Shown in pieces: positions 43,116 to 50,975 of a stretch of 55,644 bases of DNA; positions within the stretch are counted from its first letter, which is position 1; every line of letters starts with the position of its first letter. This DNA comes from Verrucomicrobiia bacterium (GTDB taxonomy: Bacteria > Verrucomicrobiota > Verrucomicrobiia > Verrucomicrobiales > DEV007). Below the pieces are notes generated by a model. That model made no database searches. It worked only from the letters and a program-made list of their open reading frames with translations, and was not told where the DNA came from. A program made the translations under genes and the position numbers. The stretch covers positions 1 to 55,644 of the forward strand of contig JAUICH010000034.1 in assembly GCA_030427505.1 (NCBI GenBank), in the 5' to 3' direction.

Positions 43116-44651
43116 ATGCCGAAACCTCTCAAGTATCTCCTTTTCTTCCTGGCCGCCGTCTCCGTGATGGTGGTGGGGTATTACCAGTTTGCCAACTGCG
43201 CCGGCCGGCGGGCTTGGAAACATGCCAGGGCGGAACTGACCGAAAAGGGAGAGCCGGTTACGAGGCCGGAATTGAAGGCCCGATTGATATCTTCCGTAGC
43301 CCCGGAGCGAAACTTTTGCGCGGTTTCTCCGCTGGATGGAATCGCCGTGGTTGTTGAGGGCGACCCCGAGGCGGGGGCGCCCGCGATGAAACGGAAGAAG
43401 CTGGAAGCCCTCCTCCCGCCGGACCAGGAGAGTCCGATTCCACCAGCGGGCGACTTCAGAGCTGACCGGAATTGGGACTTCGAAGCCTGGGGAACTTACC
43501 TGGAAACGAACGTGGCGGTCAGCCTGCCTCTTTCCGCGGAAAGCCCGATGGAAAAACTCGGCGAGATACTCGAAAGGGACGCCTGGCTCTTCGACGCACT
43601 GGACGAGGCGAATGATCGTCCGGAAGCCATCTTCTTGCCGTCCGCGCTTCAAAGCATGAGAGACGATGGTTCGGACCCCTTCCGCTTTGCGTTGCCCCAT
43701 GCCGGGGCGATGCACCGGGTCGCCGCCATGCTGGAGTTGAGGGCAGCTTTTTCCGTCCGCCAAGGGAAGGAAGTGTCTTGCAGGGAAAGCCTGATCTCGC
43801 TCTATAGGGTTGCCGAGGCGGAGATGAATCAAAAGACCTGGATGAATCTCCTTCTCGGTCAGACCGCATTGGACCGGGCGGACGATCCTCTCTATCGCTA
43901 TTTGAAGAGGAGCCTCTATGAGAGCGATCAAGACCTGGCGGATCTGAACGAGGCCCTCGCGAAACTGGATCTCGCCCATTCCTTCTGTGAAGCCACCCGG
44001 ACGGAATGCGTGGCTTTTGTCACCACGGAAGAAGAGGTGGAAGAGATCGATTGCCGTCTGAGCGATGCCGAGAAGTGGGCGCTTAACTGGGGTCCGTCCG
44101 GATGGGTGGACCAGAATTGCGCGAACTATTGCAATGTATTGCAGTCGGTCATCGGCCGCGAATCGGCAGGACTAGCGGAAATGCTGAGTAGCCTAAAGTC
44201 AGAACAAAGAAAGTTCAGCAAGCGCTTCCTGGGGAACTGGCACCACGTTTGGATGGCACGGAGAGGCTGGGCCGTGGCGGAATCGGTACTGCGGGGTTCC
44301 CTCTACAGCGAAGCCTTGAGGCGGCAGCAACTTGCCGCCATCGCGCTGGAAAGGCATCGTTTGAAGACCGGCGGCTATCCGGTGTCCTTGCCGGAACTGG
44401 ATCGACAATTTGTAGTGGGACCGCTGCTGGATCCCATCGACGGTCAGCCGTTGCGTTACCGAAGGACACCCGCCGGCTACATGCTCTACTCCATCGGTTT
44501 CGACCGGTCAGACGACGGAGGGAACACCCCTTTGACTCCTAAGAAAGAGAAAGCACGGAAATATGTGCCGCCGTTCCGTTCACCTGACTACCGTGGAGAC
44601 TGGGTCTGGGAGATGAAGCGAGAAACGGAAGCCGCCGTTTCGGGTGAGTAA
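43116..44651 (+). CDS. Paralogue 3 of the same membrane-anchored family
   Basis: 511 aa from ATG 43116 (a GTG sits just before it at 43113). The N-terminal anchor MPKPLKYLLFFLAAVSVMVVGYYQFANCAGRRAW is the one closest to copy 2. The family markers are GEPVTRPELKARL, PERNFCAVSPLDGIAVVVEGDPEAGAPAMKRKKLEALL, RADDPLYRYLKRS, GPSGWVDQNCA, and PLLDPIDGQPLRYRRTPAGYMLYSIGFDRSDDGG followed by YRGDWVWEMKR. In the Cys/Asn position of GWVDQNCAN it differs from the other three copies, which have GWIDQNKA. Function unknown. Confidence 0.72.
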   Translation: MPKPLKYLLFFLAAVSVMVVGYYQFANCAGRRAWKHARAELTEKGEPVTRPELKARLISSVAPERNFCAVSPLDGIAVVVEGDPEAGAPAMKRKKLEALLPPDQESPIPPAGDFRADRNWDFEAWGTYLETNVAVSLPLSAESPMEKLGEILERDAWLFDALDEANDRPEAIFLPSALQSMRDDGSDPFRFALPHAGAMHRVAAMLELRAAFSVRQGKEVSCRESLISLYRVAEAEMNQKTWMNLLLGQTALDRADDPLYRYLKRSLYESDQDLADLNEALAKLDLAHSFCEATRTECVAFVTTEEEVEEIDCRLSDAEKWALNWGPSGWVDQNCANYCNVLQSVIGRESAGLAEMLSSLKSEQRKFSKRFLGNWHHVWMARRGWAVAESVLRGSLYSEALRRQQLAAIALERHRLKTGGYPVSLPELDRQFVVGPLLDPIDGQPLRYRRTPAGYMLYSIGFDRSDDGGNTPLTPKKEKARKYVPPFRSPDYRGDWVWEMKRETEAAVSGE

Positions 44652-44832
44652 GGCTGAAGAGACGAGTAGCCGGATTTGACGGAACGATTGGGATTGGGAT
44701 ACCTGGATGGGGACGCTGACCCGTGCGGAGCGGACTTCTGTTGGATTCCAGCCGGCTTCCGCTCTGCTTTCTCCCAAGTGACAACTCTTTCGGTTGCATC
44801 AGAACTGTCTTCCTGACTAGGCTTAGCTCTCT

Positions 44833-46425
44833 ATGAAAAAAGGCCTCCTCGTTACTCTCATCGTCCTACTCTTCCTGGCTGGCGCGGGCTGGGCCGCCGC
44901 CACCTGGGTCATCGGCACCGGGTCGGAAGGCGGTTTCGAAAAGTCTCTCAATGACATGAATGCTCAGTTCGCCACCGTGGGGCTGAGGCTGGAGCGCGAG
45001 TCCTTCCAGCGCGGCTTTCTGACCAGCGAGGGCATTGTGAAAATAGACGTCCCCAGCCCGATGATGACTGAAGAGGACGCCGACAAGGGCCTGCGGCTGA
45101 AGGCGAAAATCTGGCACGGGCCCCTGATGTTTACCCCAGACGGCCCAAAGGCCGGTTTTCACCACCTGGAGCTGACGATGGTTCCTTCCAGCCTGGAGCC
45201 TGACCTCCAGGCTTCCCTGGAGGAAGCCCTCGGCGGGGAAGAGGACTTGTTCGTCGTGAAAACCTGGTCCGGCCTGGATGGCAAGGTGAGCGCCGCCTTC
45301 ACCGTCGCGCCCCTGTCCTGGAAGGAAGAGGGAGCCAGCGGTAAGGGCAAGATGGAATTTTCCGGCGCTTCCGGCACCCTGACCGGCCTGTCGGAAAAGC
45401 CCGGCGGGAAAGGGGAGATCGTGATCGGCAGTCTGAAAGGGTCCCAACCTGAGACGGGGTTCAACGCGGAGATCGCGGAAAGCCGGATGGAGTTGGACGT
45501 GGCGCCCGGCGCGAGCGAGCACTCGAACGGCACGGGCTACGCGCTGTACGAACTGCCGTCGGTGAAAATCTCCGAATCGGGCAACACGTATTTCGTGCAG
45601 AACGTGTCGTTCCGTTATGACATGGACGAAGACGCAGAGGGCCGCATGGAGGCGGGCTACACGTTCAAGGTCGGGAAGGTCACCGCGCCGGAAACCAGCG
45701 GCTTCCCCGTCGCGGCCGTGGTGGGAAAGGGCGGCACCTTTACCTATGGCTTTAAGGGTGTGCGCCCGCAGGAAGTGGAGGCGTTTAACGAAGCGCTCCG
45801 GGACCTTCAGACCTGGCAGATGAATCAGATGGCGGAAGGGAATCTCGGCGCCGCGATGGAAGGAAATCCCGAGAAGACGGAGGCGGTCGCCAAGACGCTG
45901 CTGAGCCTTTTCCAACCGGGGCTCAGTCTGTCCGCCAGCCTTCTCCTCCAGGGCGCCCAGGGCAATGCCAAGGCTACCCTGGAACTGGCCTACACGGCGG
46001 ACAAGCCTCTCTCGGAACAGAAAACGCTGGGGGACACCATCCGGGCCTTTGGTGGAGAGATCTCCTTCCGGATGAGCAAAGCCATCCTGCCACCGGAACT
46101 GGCCATGCAGGTCATGGCCGTCCCGCTGCAGAGCGGTTTCATCGTGGAAGACGCCACGGAATACAAAGGCGAGTTCCAGCTTGCCCAGGGCGAAACCACG
46201 CTAAACGGCCAGGAGGTGCCTCTTCTGGAGAGCTTCGGTCCCGCGTTGGAGGAAGAAATCCCGTGGGATGACGTCATCAGGAGCAGCACGATGGGCGGCT
46301 TGCCACTCCCGGGCGGCGACGCGGATCCCACGGGCGGGTTGGACGGCGAAAGCGGTTCCGGCCCCATGCCGGGCGAACCAGGTGCGCCTGCCTCGGATCC
46401 CGCTCCGGACTTTCCCCAGCAGTAG
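44833..46425 (+). CDS. DUF945 (YdgA-like) envelope protein
   Basis: 530 aa. A transmembrane or signal segment at residues 4-26 (LLVTLIVLLFLAGAGWAAATWVIG) precedes a large domain typical of the DUF945/YdgA family, with alternating beta-rich segments and a long middle part. The C terminus is disordered and rich in Gly, Pro, Ser and Asp. In E. coli YdgA is an inner-membrane-anchored protein of unknown function. It lies 181 bp after copy 3, and a run of three hairpins begins 56 bp after its stop. Confidence 0.75.
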   Translation: MKKGLLVTLIVLLFLAGAGWAAATWVIGTGSEGGFEKSLNDMNAQFATVGLRLERESFQRGFLTSEGIVKIDVPSPMMTEEDADKGLRLKAKIWHGPLMFTPDGPKAGFHHLELTMVPSSLEPDLQASLEEALGGEEDLFVVKTWSGLDGKVSAAFTVAPLSWKEEGASGKGKMEFSGASGTLTGLSEKPGGKGEIVIGSLKGSQPETGFNAEIAESRMELDVAPGASEHSNGTGYALYELPSVKISESGNTYFVQNVSFRYDMDEDAEGRMEAGYTFKVGKVTAPETSGFPVAAVVGKGGTFTYGFKGVRPQEVEAFNEALRDLQTWQMNQMAEGNLGAAMEGNPEKTEAVAKTLLSLFQPGLSLSASLLLQGAQGNAKATLELAYTADKPLSEQKTLGDTIRAFGGEISFRMSKAILPPELAMQVMAVPLQSGFIVEDATEYKGEFQLAQGETTLNGQEVPLLESFGPALEEEIPWDDVIRSSTMGGLPLPGGDADPTGGLDGESGSGPMPGEPGAPASDPAPDFPQQ

Positions 46426-46481
46426 CCGCGGGGTCCGGTCACAGACTCGATGGCTACACGGCCCGCGTGTCCCGGTTCAGT

Positions 46482-46561
46482 CGGCGGCTTCGGCCGCCGG
46501 CACGCTACTCTTTGCGGAGCGTGCCCCCGTGCTACCGCCTGGGGCTGAGTTCACGCGGTAG
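46482..46561. repeat. Cluster of three adjacent hairpins
   Basis: CGGCGGC/GCCGCCG with a TTCG tetraloop (46482-46499), GCACGCT/AGCGTGC (46500-46506 and 46518-46524) and CTACCGC/GCGGTAG (46532-46538 and 46555-46561) follow each other almost without gap. They lie just after the DUF945 gene and just before an hflX relic. No U tract follows, so they may be a dispersed REP-like cluster or a transcription barrier. In the 376-bp gap (46426-46801) nothing else is seen beyond the relic and the sigma-factor promoter region. Confidence 0.5.
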
Positions 46562-46684
46562 GTTTCGAAAACGTGCGGCAGCGGTTAGGGGACGATGGCG
46601 GTTAGCAGAATGCCGTTACCTTTGTGTTCTTGGGTCAGGATTTTTCCGTCCCGGCGAAATAGTCTTCAGTCGCGGGCAAAGAAA
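46555..46684 (-). pseudogene. Decayed 3' fragment of an hflX-like gene
   Basis: Read on the minus strand, this short stretch gives RDGKILTQEHKGNGILLTAIVP, stop, PLPHVFETYR. The intact hflX at 49557-50918 has RDGKILTEGYEGNDILLTAIVPKPLLHLFEPFR at the same place near its C terminus. Two in-frame stops (one before the RLFRRDGK part, one replacing Lys after IVP) and the absence of any upstream GTPase domain mark it as a remnant. It probably records a past duplication or rearrangement in the same neighbourhood. Confidence 0.8.
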
Positions 46685-46801
46685 TCGATCTCGTTCAAAT
46701 GGCATTGCCGCCGGCAAAGCCAGGCTCGATTTTCTTGAGGGATTTTAAAAGAATTCCCGGACGGGATGCGTCGTCATGGGTAGGGCGGAAAGTACGGGCC
46801 A

Positions 46802-47368
46802 ATGGCGAAGGGAAAGGGCCCCGCCCGGAAAGAATTCATAGGCATGAAACTGGAGGAAGTGGAGGCGCTGTATGACGGGCACGCGGAAGCGCTCTATCGC
46901 TACCTGTTTAGCCTGTCCATGAATCCGTGCGAGGCGCGGGACTTATTGCAGGAGCTTTTCGTGAAAGTATTGCGGCCATCCAAGGGGGTCCGGCGCGCGG
47001 CGAATCCCCGGGCTTTCTTGCTCCGCATGGCGAGAAATCTTTGGATCGACAACCGGAGGCGAAACGCGGCCTACCGGCGCGCGGTGAACGGATACCGGAG
47101 CGAACAAGATAGGGAGTTGTTTGAGGCTTCCAACGATCCGGACACTCAAGCCTTTCGGAAAGCCCTCAGCGCGGCCTTGGCCCAACTGCCGGAGGAGCAA
47201 CGCGAAGCCGTGTATCTGAATCTTTGGGAAGGAATGACGTTCGCCGAGGTCGCGGAGCAGCAGGCAGCCTCGGTGAATACGGTGATTAGCCGTTACCGCT
47301 ACGGTATTGAGAAACTTCAAGCTTTGTTAGGGCCGGTATATCAGGAGCTTTGCCATTCAGAACGATGA
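46802..47368 (+). CDS. ECF-type RNA polymerase sigma factor
   Basis: 188 aa, or 174 from ATG 46844. Region 2 (about 18-90) has LYRYLFSLSMNPCEARDLLQELFVKVLR and ANPRAFLLRMARNLWIDNRRR, the core-binding and -10 recognition parts. Region 4 (about 118-180) has LAQLPEEQREAVYLNLWEGMTFAEVAEQQAASVNTVISRYRYGIEKLQ, the -35 recognition helix-turn-helix. It directs RNA polymerase to a small regulon. Its stop codon overlaps the next start, ATGA, so it is coupled to the small membrane protein that follows. Confidence 0.9.
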   Translation: MAKGKGPARKEFIGMKLEEVEALYDGHAEALYRYLFSLSMNPCEARDLLQELFVKVLRPSKGVRRAANPRAFLLRMARNLWIDNRRRNAAYRRAVNGYRSEQDRELFEASNDPDTQAFRKALSAALAQLPEEQREAVYLNLWEGMTFAEVAEQQAASVNTVISRYRYGIEKLQALLGPVYQELCHSER

Positions 47369-47772
47369 AAGATACGGGAGAAATTCCTAAGGAAAACGAA
47401 GGCTCGGAAAACCGTTTTGTGGAGCGGCTCAAGAGCCAGTCTCTGGGCGCCCTGCCTCCCGAGTGGAAGGAAGAGATCCTTGCAATTGAGCCTGGTCATC
47501 AAGCCAATCGGTCTTTTCCACACATCCTTACCGGGTGGCTAAGCGAATGGTTTCCGAAGCCGGTGCTGGTACCGCTTCTGGCGGTTTGGGGGGTCATTAT
47601 GGTGCTGTATGGGATGAACCGGACGGAGCGCGGAGCGGACGCGGGCCTGCCCAATAATCTGGCGGGTACCGAATCGCTAAAGCCAGAACCAGTGGTGGTA
47701 GGTCCTTCTCTTTGGATCGAACGAGAAAGATTGCTCGCCCTGGGTGAAATGCCCTGGAGTTTTGAACCCTAA
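47365..47772 (+). CDS. Small single-pass membrane protein, candidate anti-sigma
   Basis: 135 aa from ATG 47365, overlapping the sigma-factor stop by four bases. The cytosolic N terminus (about 1-70, charged) precedes one transmembrane helix (PKPVLVPLLAVWGVIMVLYGM, about 73-91). A short outer segment ends in GPSLWIERERLLALGEMPWSFEP. This layout is that of many ECF anti-sigma factors, although no zinc-binding HxxxCxxC is visible. The role is inferred from position and topology. The fourth paralogue begins 15 bp later. Confidence 0.65.
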   Translation: MKDTGEIPKENEGSENRFVERLKSQSLGALPPEWKEEILAIEPGHQANRSFPHILTGWLSEWFPKPVLVPLLAVWGVIMVLYGMNRTERGADAGLPNNLAGTESLKPEPVVVGPSLWIERERLLALGEMPWSFEP

Positions 47773-47787
47773 CTAACCCACCAAGAA

Positions 47788-49362
47788 ATGGTTAAACGAA
47801 GCAGGAAAAGAACGGTCTTGAAGATTCTTCTATGGGGATCTGTGAGCCTGATATCACTGATTGTGTTGCTGGTGCAGGTAGAGAATTGGCGCGGCAGACG
47901 TGTATGGAACGAAGTGCGGCAGAAGCTTGAAGACGCGGGCGAACCCGTGGCGGCGCAAGACTTGGTGGCCCGCGTCCCGCACGTCCCGGACGCGGAAAAC
48001 TTTGGTGCGATCGAGGCTCTCAAGGGAATTGCCATGGTAGTTGAAGACGACCCAGACAAGGGCGAACCGGGCCGGATTCGGGAGCGTTTGCAGGCAGTGA
48101 ATGTGCACGCGCACTTCGGCGAACCGAGGTCAGGCTACCAAACGCCGAAAGCGGGGAATTATCGGGTGGGCCGGAAGTGGAACTTTGAGGCCTGGGCGGC
48201 GTATCTGTTGGATGAGGCAGCTTTCAAGGAGGCGGAGGTACAAAGAGACGCAAAGGCGATCGTTGGAAAGTTTCTTGAATCTCACGAAGACCTATTTGCC
48301 GAATTGGACTCCGCGAACGGGCGGGCGAAGGCGGTTTTTGTCCCAACTATACTGGAAGCGACACCGAAAGATCGGATGCTGATCTCGATGATATTTCCGC
48401 ATGGGAGTCCAGTGATAGCGCTAATCCGGGCACTCGGTCTTCGGGCGGCACTGGCGGCGGAAACGGTAGATGGGGAGGTCTGTCAGGAGAGTCTGATGAA
48501 CATGGTACGCCTTTCTGAAGCCATGGCGAACGAGCGGACGCTGATTAGTGTCTTAATTAGTGTGAGTTCGCTGCTCATGGCGGATGATGGACTGCACCGT
48601 TTTCTGGAGGACCAGCTATATCAGAACGATGCGGAGCTCGTGGAACTTTTCGATGCAATAGGAAACTTGGACTATGCCGTTGCCTTGGATGAGGCGGCCA
48701 GAACAGAGTGGGTCTACCTCGTGGATTCGATGAATTGGTTCGTTAAGATGAGGAAGCAGAAAGGTGGACTGCCGAAGGAGTGGAGCAACGAAATGGGTTT
48801 CTTTCGTTGGATGCCCACGGGATGGATCGATCAGAACAAGGCCCTTTCATGCCGGATCTTATCTTCAGTGGTGAATCGGGACGAAAGCCTCTATCCTGGT
48901 CTTCTCGGGATGCGCACCTTGTTTGAGTCTGAAATGGATGAACTGCAACGGCGGAAAGCCAGATTCGATCCCACGGCAATTATTGCCTCGGTTCAACTAC
49001 CCTACATGGAGAAGGTCATTGGGAACGTAGCCTATGGCGAAGCCGTGCGGGCCCAAATGGAGACCGCGGTGGCTTTGGAACGATACCACTTGGCAAATGA
49101 CGAATACCCGGAGACGCTGGATGTCCTGGAGCCAAGATTCATTCGGGAGATTCCTCTGGATCCGGTGGATGCTCAGCCGATGCGCTATCAGAAAACAGAG
49201 GGGGGTTATCTGCTATATTCCATCGGCATGGATAGAGTGGATGACAGTGGCGCCGTTACTCTGGATGATAAGAAGTCCGAAAAGAGCGCTTTCTACTTTT
49301 CGAAAGACGACTACAAAGGCGACTGGGTCTGGGAGATTAGCCGGAGTCAGCAGGACCGCTAG
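47788..49362 (+). CDS. Paralogue 4 of the membrane-anchored family, in the sigma operon
   Basis: 524 aa, clearly related to copies 1-3: a transmembrane start (VLKILLWGSVSLISLIVLLVQVENWRGRRVWNEV), GEPVAAQDLVARVPHVPDAENFGAIEALKGIAMVVEDDPDKGEPG, MADDGLHRFLEDQ, MPTGWIDQNKA, IPLDPVDAQPMRYQKTEGGYLLYSIGMDRVDDSG and YKGDWVWEISR. It has MPTGW where the others have GPSGW. It follows the ECF sigma and the putative anti-sigma, so the family is likely to be expressed in one sigma-controlled unit here. The stop TAG (49360-49362) lies in a CTAG that is the left edge of a MITE. Confidence 0.73.
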   Translation: MVKRSRKRTVLKILLWGSVSLISLIVLLVQVENWRGRRVWNEVRQKLEDAGEPVAAQDLVARVPHVPDAENFGAIEALKGIAMVVEDDPDKGEPGRIRERLQAVNVHAHFGEPRSGYQTPKAGNYRVGRKWNFEAWAAYLLDEAAFKEAEVQRDAKAIVGKFLESHEDLFAELDSANGRAKAVFVPTILEATPKDRMLISMIFPHGSPVIALIRALGLRAALAAETVDGEVCQESLMNMVRLSEAMANERTLISVLISVSSLLMADDGLHRFLEDQLYQNDAELVELFDAIGNLDYAVALDEAARTEWVYLVDSMNWFVKMRKQKGGLPKEWSNEMGFFRWMPTGWIDQNKALSCRILSSVVNRDESLYPGLLGMRTLFESEMDELQRRKARFDPTAIIASVQLPYMEKVIGNVAYGEAVRAQMETAVALERYHLANDEYPETLDVLEPRFIREIPLDPVDAQPMRYQKTEGGYLLYSIGMDRVDDSGAVTLDDKKSEKSAFYFSKDDYKGDWVWEISRSQQDR

Positions 49363-49560
49363 TGCACTGACCGCCTTAAAATGATGAGCGCTTGGTCTGA
49401 ACAAAGAGCCGCTGGCGGCAGGGCGGGAACCGGTCTTTTTGGCTGGGGTCTTCGTTGCTCTTCAGTCAGTTATGATTCACATAGCCTCCTTCATCGCGCC
49501 TTGCCCCCAGCCAAAAACCCTCGCCAATCACCCATCATCTTAAGGCGGTCACTGCACTAG
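49359..49560. mobile_element. MITE inserted at the shared CTAG of two convergent stop codons
   Basis: CTAG at 49359-49362 and CTAG at 49557-49560 flank a 194-bp interior. The terminal repeats are TGCACTGACCGCCTTAAAAT (49363-49382) and, inverted, the right end with two substitutions (ATCTTAAGGCGGTCACTGCA at 49537-49556). A 13-bp internal palindrome TTTTTGGCTGGGG/CCCCAGCCAAAAA lies at 49436-49448 and 49505-49517. No coding sequence is present. The left CTAG holds the stop of paralogue 4, the right CTAG the stop of hflX. Confidence 0.82.
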
Positions 49561-50918
49561 GAAGAGGTTTCCGCCACGGCGGGACTGGTAGGAATTTCGC
49601 TTACCTTTTCAGCTTTTGCGGAACGGAAGGGTTCGAAAAGGTGGAGCAGCGGCTTGGGCACGATGGCGGTGAGCAGGATGTCGTTCCCTTCGTAGCCTTC
49701 GGTCAGGATCTTTCCGTCACGGTGGAGCAGGGCAACCAGGTCCTGGCGGGCCTGGGGGATGCGGAGGGGCAGACGGGAGACGCGGTCGAGAACCAGTTCG
49801 TTTAGCTTGTTGAGCAGATCTTCGAGTCCTTCGCCGGTATGGAGGGAGACGAACACGGCCGATCCGTTGAAGTGGGAGCGCAGCTCATTGAGACGCAGGT
49901 CATCGTCCTCCAGGAGGTCGATTTTGTTCAGGACAATGACGGTGCGTTTGTCCGCGGCGCCGAGTTCGGTCAAGACGTCGAGAGTCGTGCGGTAGAAGTC
50001 GAACAGGTGAGGCGCGCTGGCGTCGAGGACGTGGATGAGGAAGTCGGCGAGCACGGCTTCTTCCAGGGTGGCTTTGAAGGCTTCCACCAGGCGGTGCGGC
50101 AGGTTGCGCACGAACCCGACGGTGTCGGTGAGCAGCAGGGGTTGGCCATCCGGCAGCTCGATGCGCCGGGTGGTGGGATCGAGCGTGGCGAACAGCTTGT
50201 CCTCCGCCAGCACGGCACTGCCGGCGAGCCGGTTGAGAAGGGTGGATTTGCCGGCGTTGGTATAGCCCACGATGGCGGCGTGAGGGATGGCTTCTTTCAC
50301 CCGTTCCTTTCGCTGGGTCTCGCGGTTTTGGCGGACTTTTTCCAGCTCGCGTTTGCAGCGGTCGATCCGTTTGCGGGCGAGGCGGCGGTCGACTTCGATC
50401 TGCTGTTCCCCTTCACCACGGGCCGCGCCGCCGCCGCCTTTGCCGCCGCCGGTGGCGCCGCGCTGGCGGTCCAGGTGAGCCCACATCCGGGCGAGGCGGG
50501 GGAGGGAATATTCCATGCGGGCCAGCTCTACCTGAAGCCGGGCTTCGCGGGTCTGGGCGCGCAGGTTGAAGATGTCGAGGATGACTTCCTCTCGATCGAT
50601 GACGGTGATGCCGGATTCTTTTTCCCAGGTGCGTTGCTGAGAAGGGCTGAGTTCGTTGTCGAACACAATGCAGTCGGCTTCCATCTGCCTGGCATCTTCG
50701 ATGAGTTCGAGCGCTTTGCCGGAACCGGTCAGGTATTTCTGGTTTCCGTCCCGGATGAAGACACAGGCCTTCCCCACGACGCCGATACCCAGAGAATCCA
50801 CCAGCTCCGCCAGCTCTTCCACCAGGCTCTCAGCCTCGCTCTCGTCCTCCCGGTCGAAATAAGCGCCTATGAGGAAGGCGCGCTCGACCATTTGTGGCTT
50901 TTCGCGAACGTCAAACAC
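49557..50918 (-). CDS. hflX: GTPase HflX
   Basis: 453 aa from a GTG at 50918. The N-terminal HflX domain (about 12-150) has EELAELVDSLGIGVVGKACV, DNELSPSQQRTWEKESGITVIDREEVILDIFNLRAQTREARLQVELARMEY and a Gly-rich loop (GGGKGGGGAARGEGE). The coiled linker precedes the G domain with GYTNAGKST (218-226), DTVGFVRNLPHRLVEAFKATLEE and NKIDLL. The C-terminal domain ends in DGKILTEGYEGNDILLTAIVP. HflX splits stalled or hibernating ribosomes. Its stop TAG lies in the right CTAG of a MITE, converging with paralogue 4. Confidence 0.95.
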   Translation of the reverse strand: MFDVREKPQMVERAFLIGAYFDREDESEAESLVEELAELVDSLGIGVVGKACVFIRDGNQKYLTGSGKALELIEDARQMEADCIVFDNELSPSQQRTWEKESGITVIDREEVILDIFNLRAQTREARLQVELARMEYSLPRLARMWAHLDRQRGATGGGKGGGGAARGEGEQQIEVDRRLARKRIDRCKRELEKVRQNRETQRKERVKEAIPHAAIVGYTNAGKSTLLNRLAGSAVLAEDKLFATLDPTTRRIELPDGQPLLLTDTVGFVRNLPHRLVEAFKATLEEAVLADFLIHVLDASAPHLFDFYRTTLDVLTELGAADKRTVIVLNKIDLLEDDDLRLNELRSHFNGSAVFVSLHTGEGLEDLLNKLNELVLDRVSRLPLRIPQARQDLVALLHRDGKILTEGYEGNDILLTAIVPKPLLHLFEPFRSAKAEKVSEIPTSPAVAETSS

Positions 50919-50975
50919 CGGGGATCAAGAAACGCCGATTCCGTCCCGGAATCAAGGCGAGGAATTGTGGGCTTC

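Noticed and set aside
49363-49556. Possible small gene or RNA in the MITE interior
   Set aside because: The interior has terminal and internal inverted repeats and no open frame of note; a non-autonomous element explains it fully.
50456-50475. Gly-rich tract in hflX considered as a frameshift or low-quality run
   Set aside because: The frame continues through into a full G domain, and Gly-rich loops between the HflX and GTPase domains are normal for the family.
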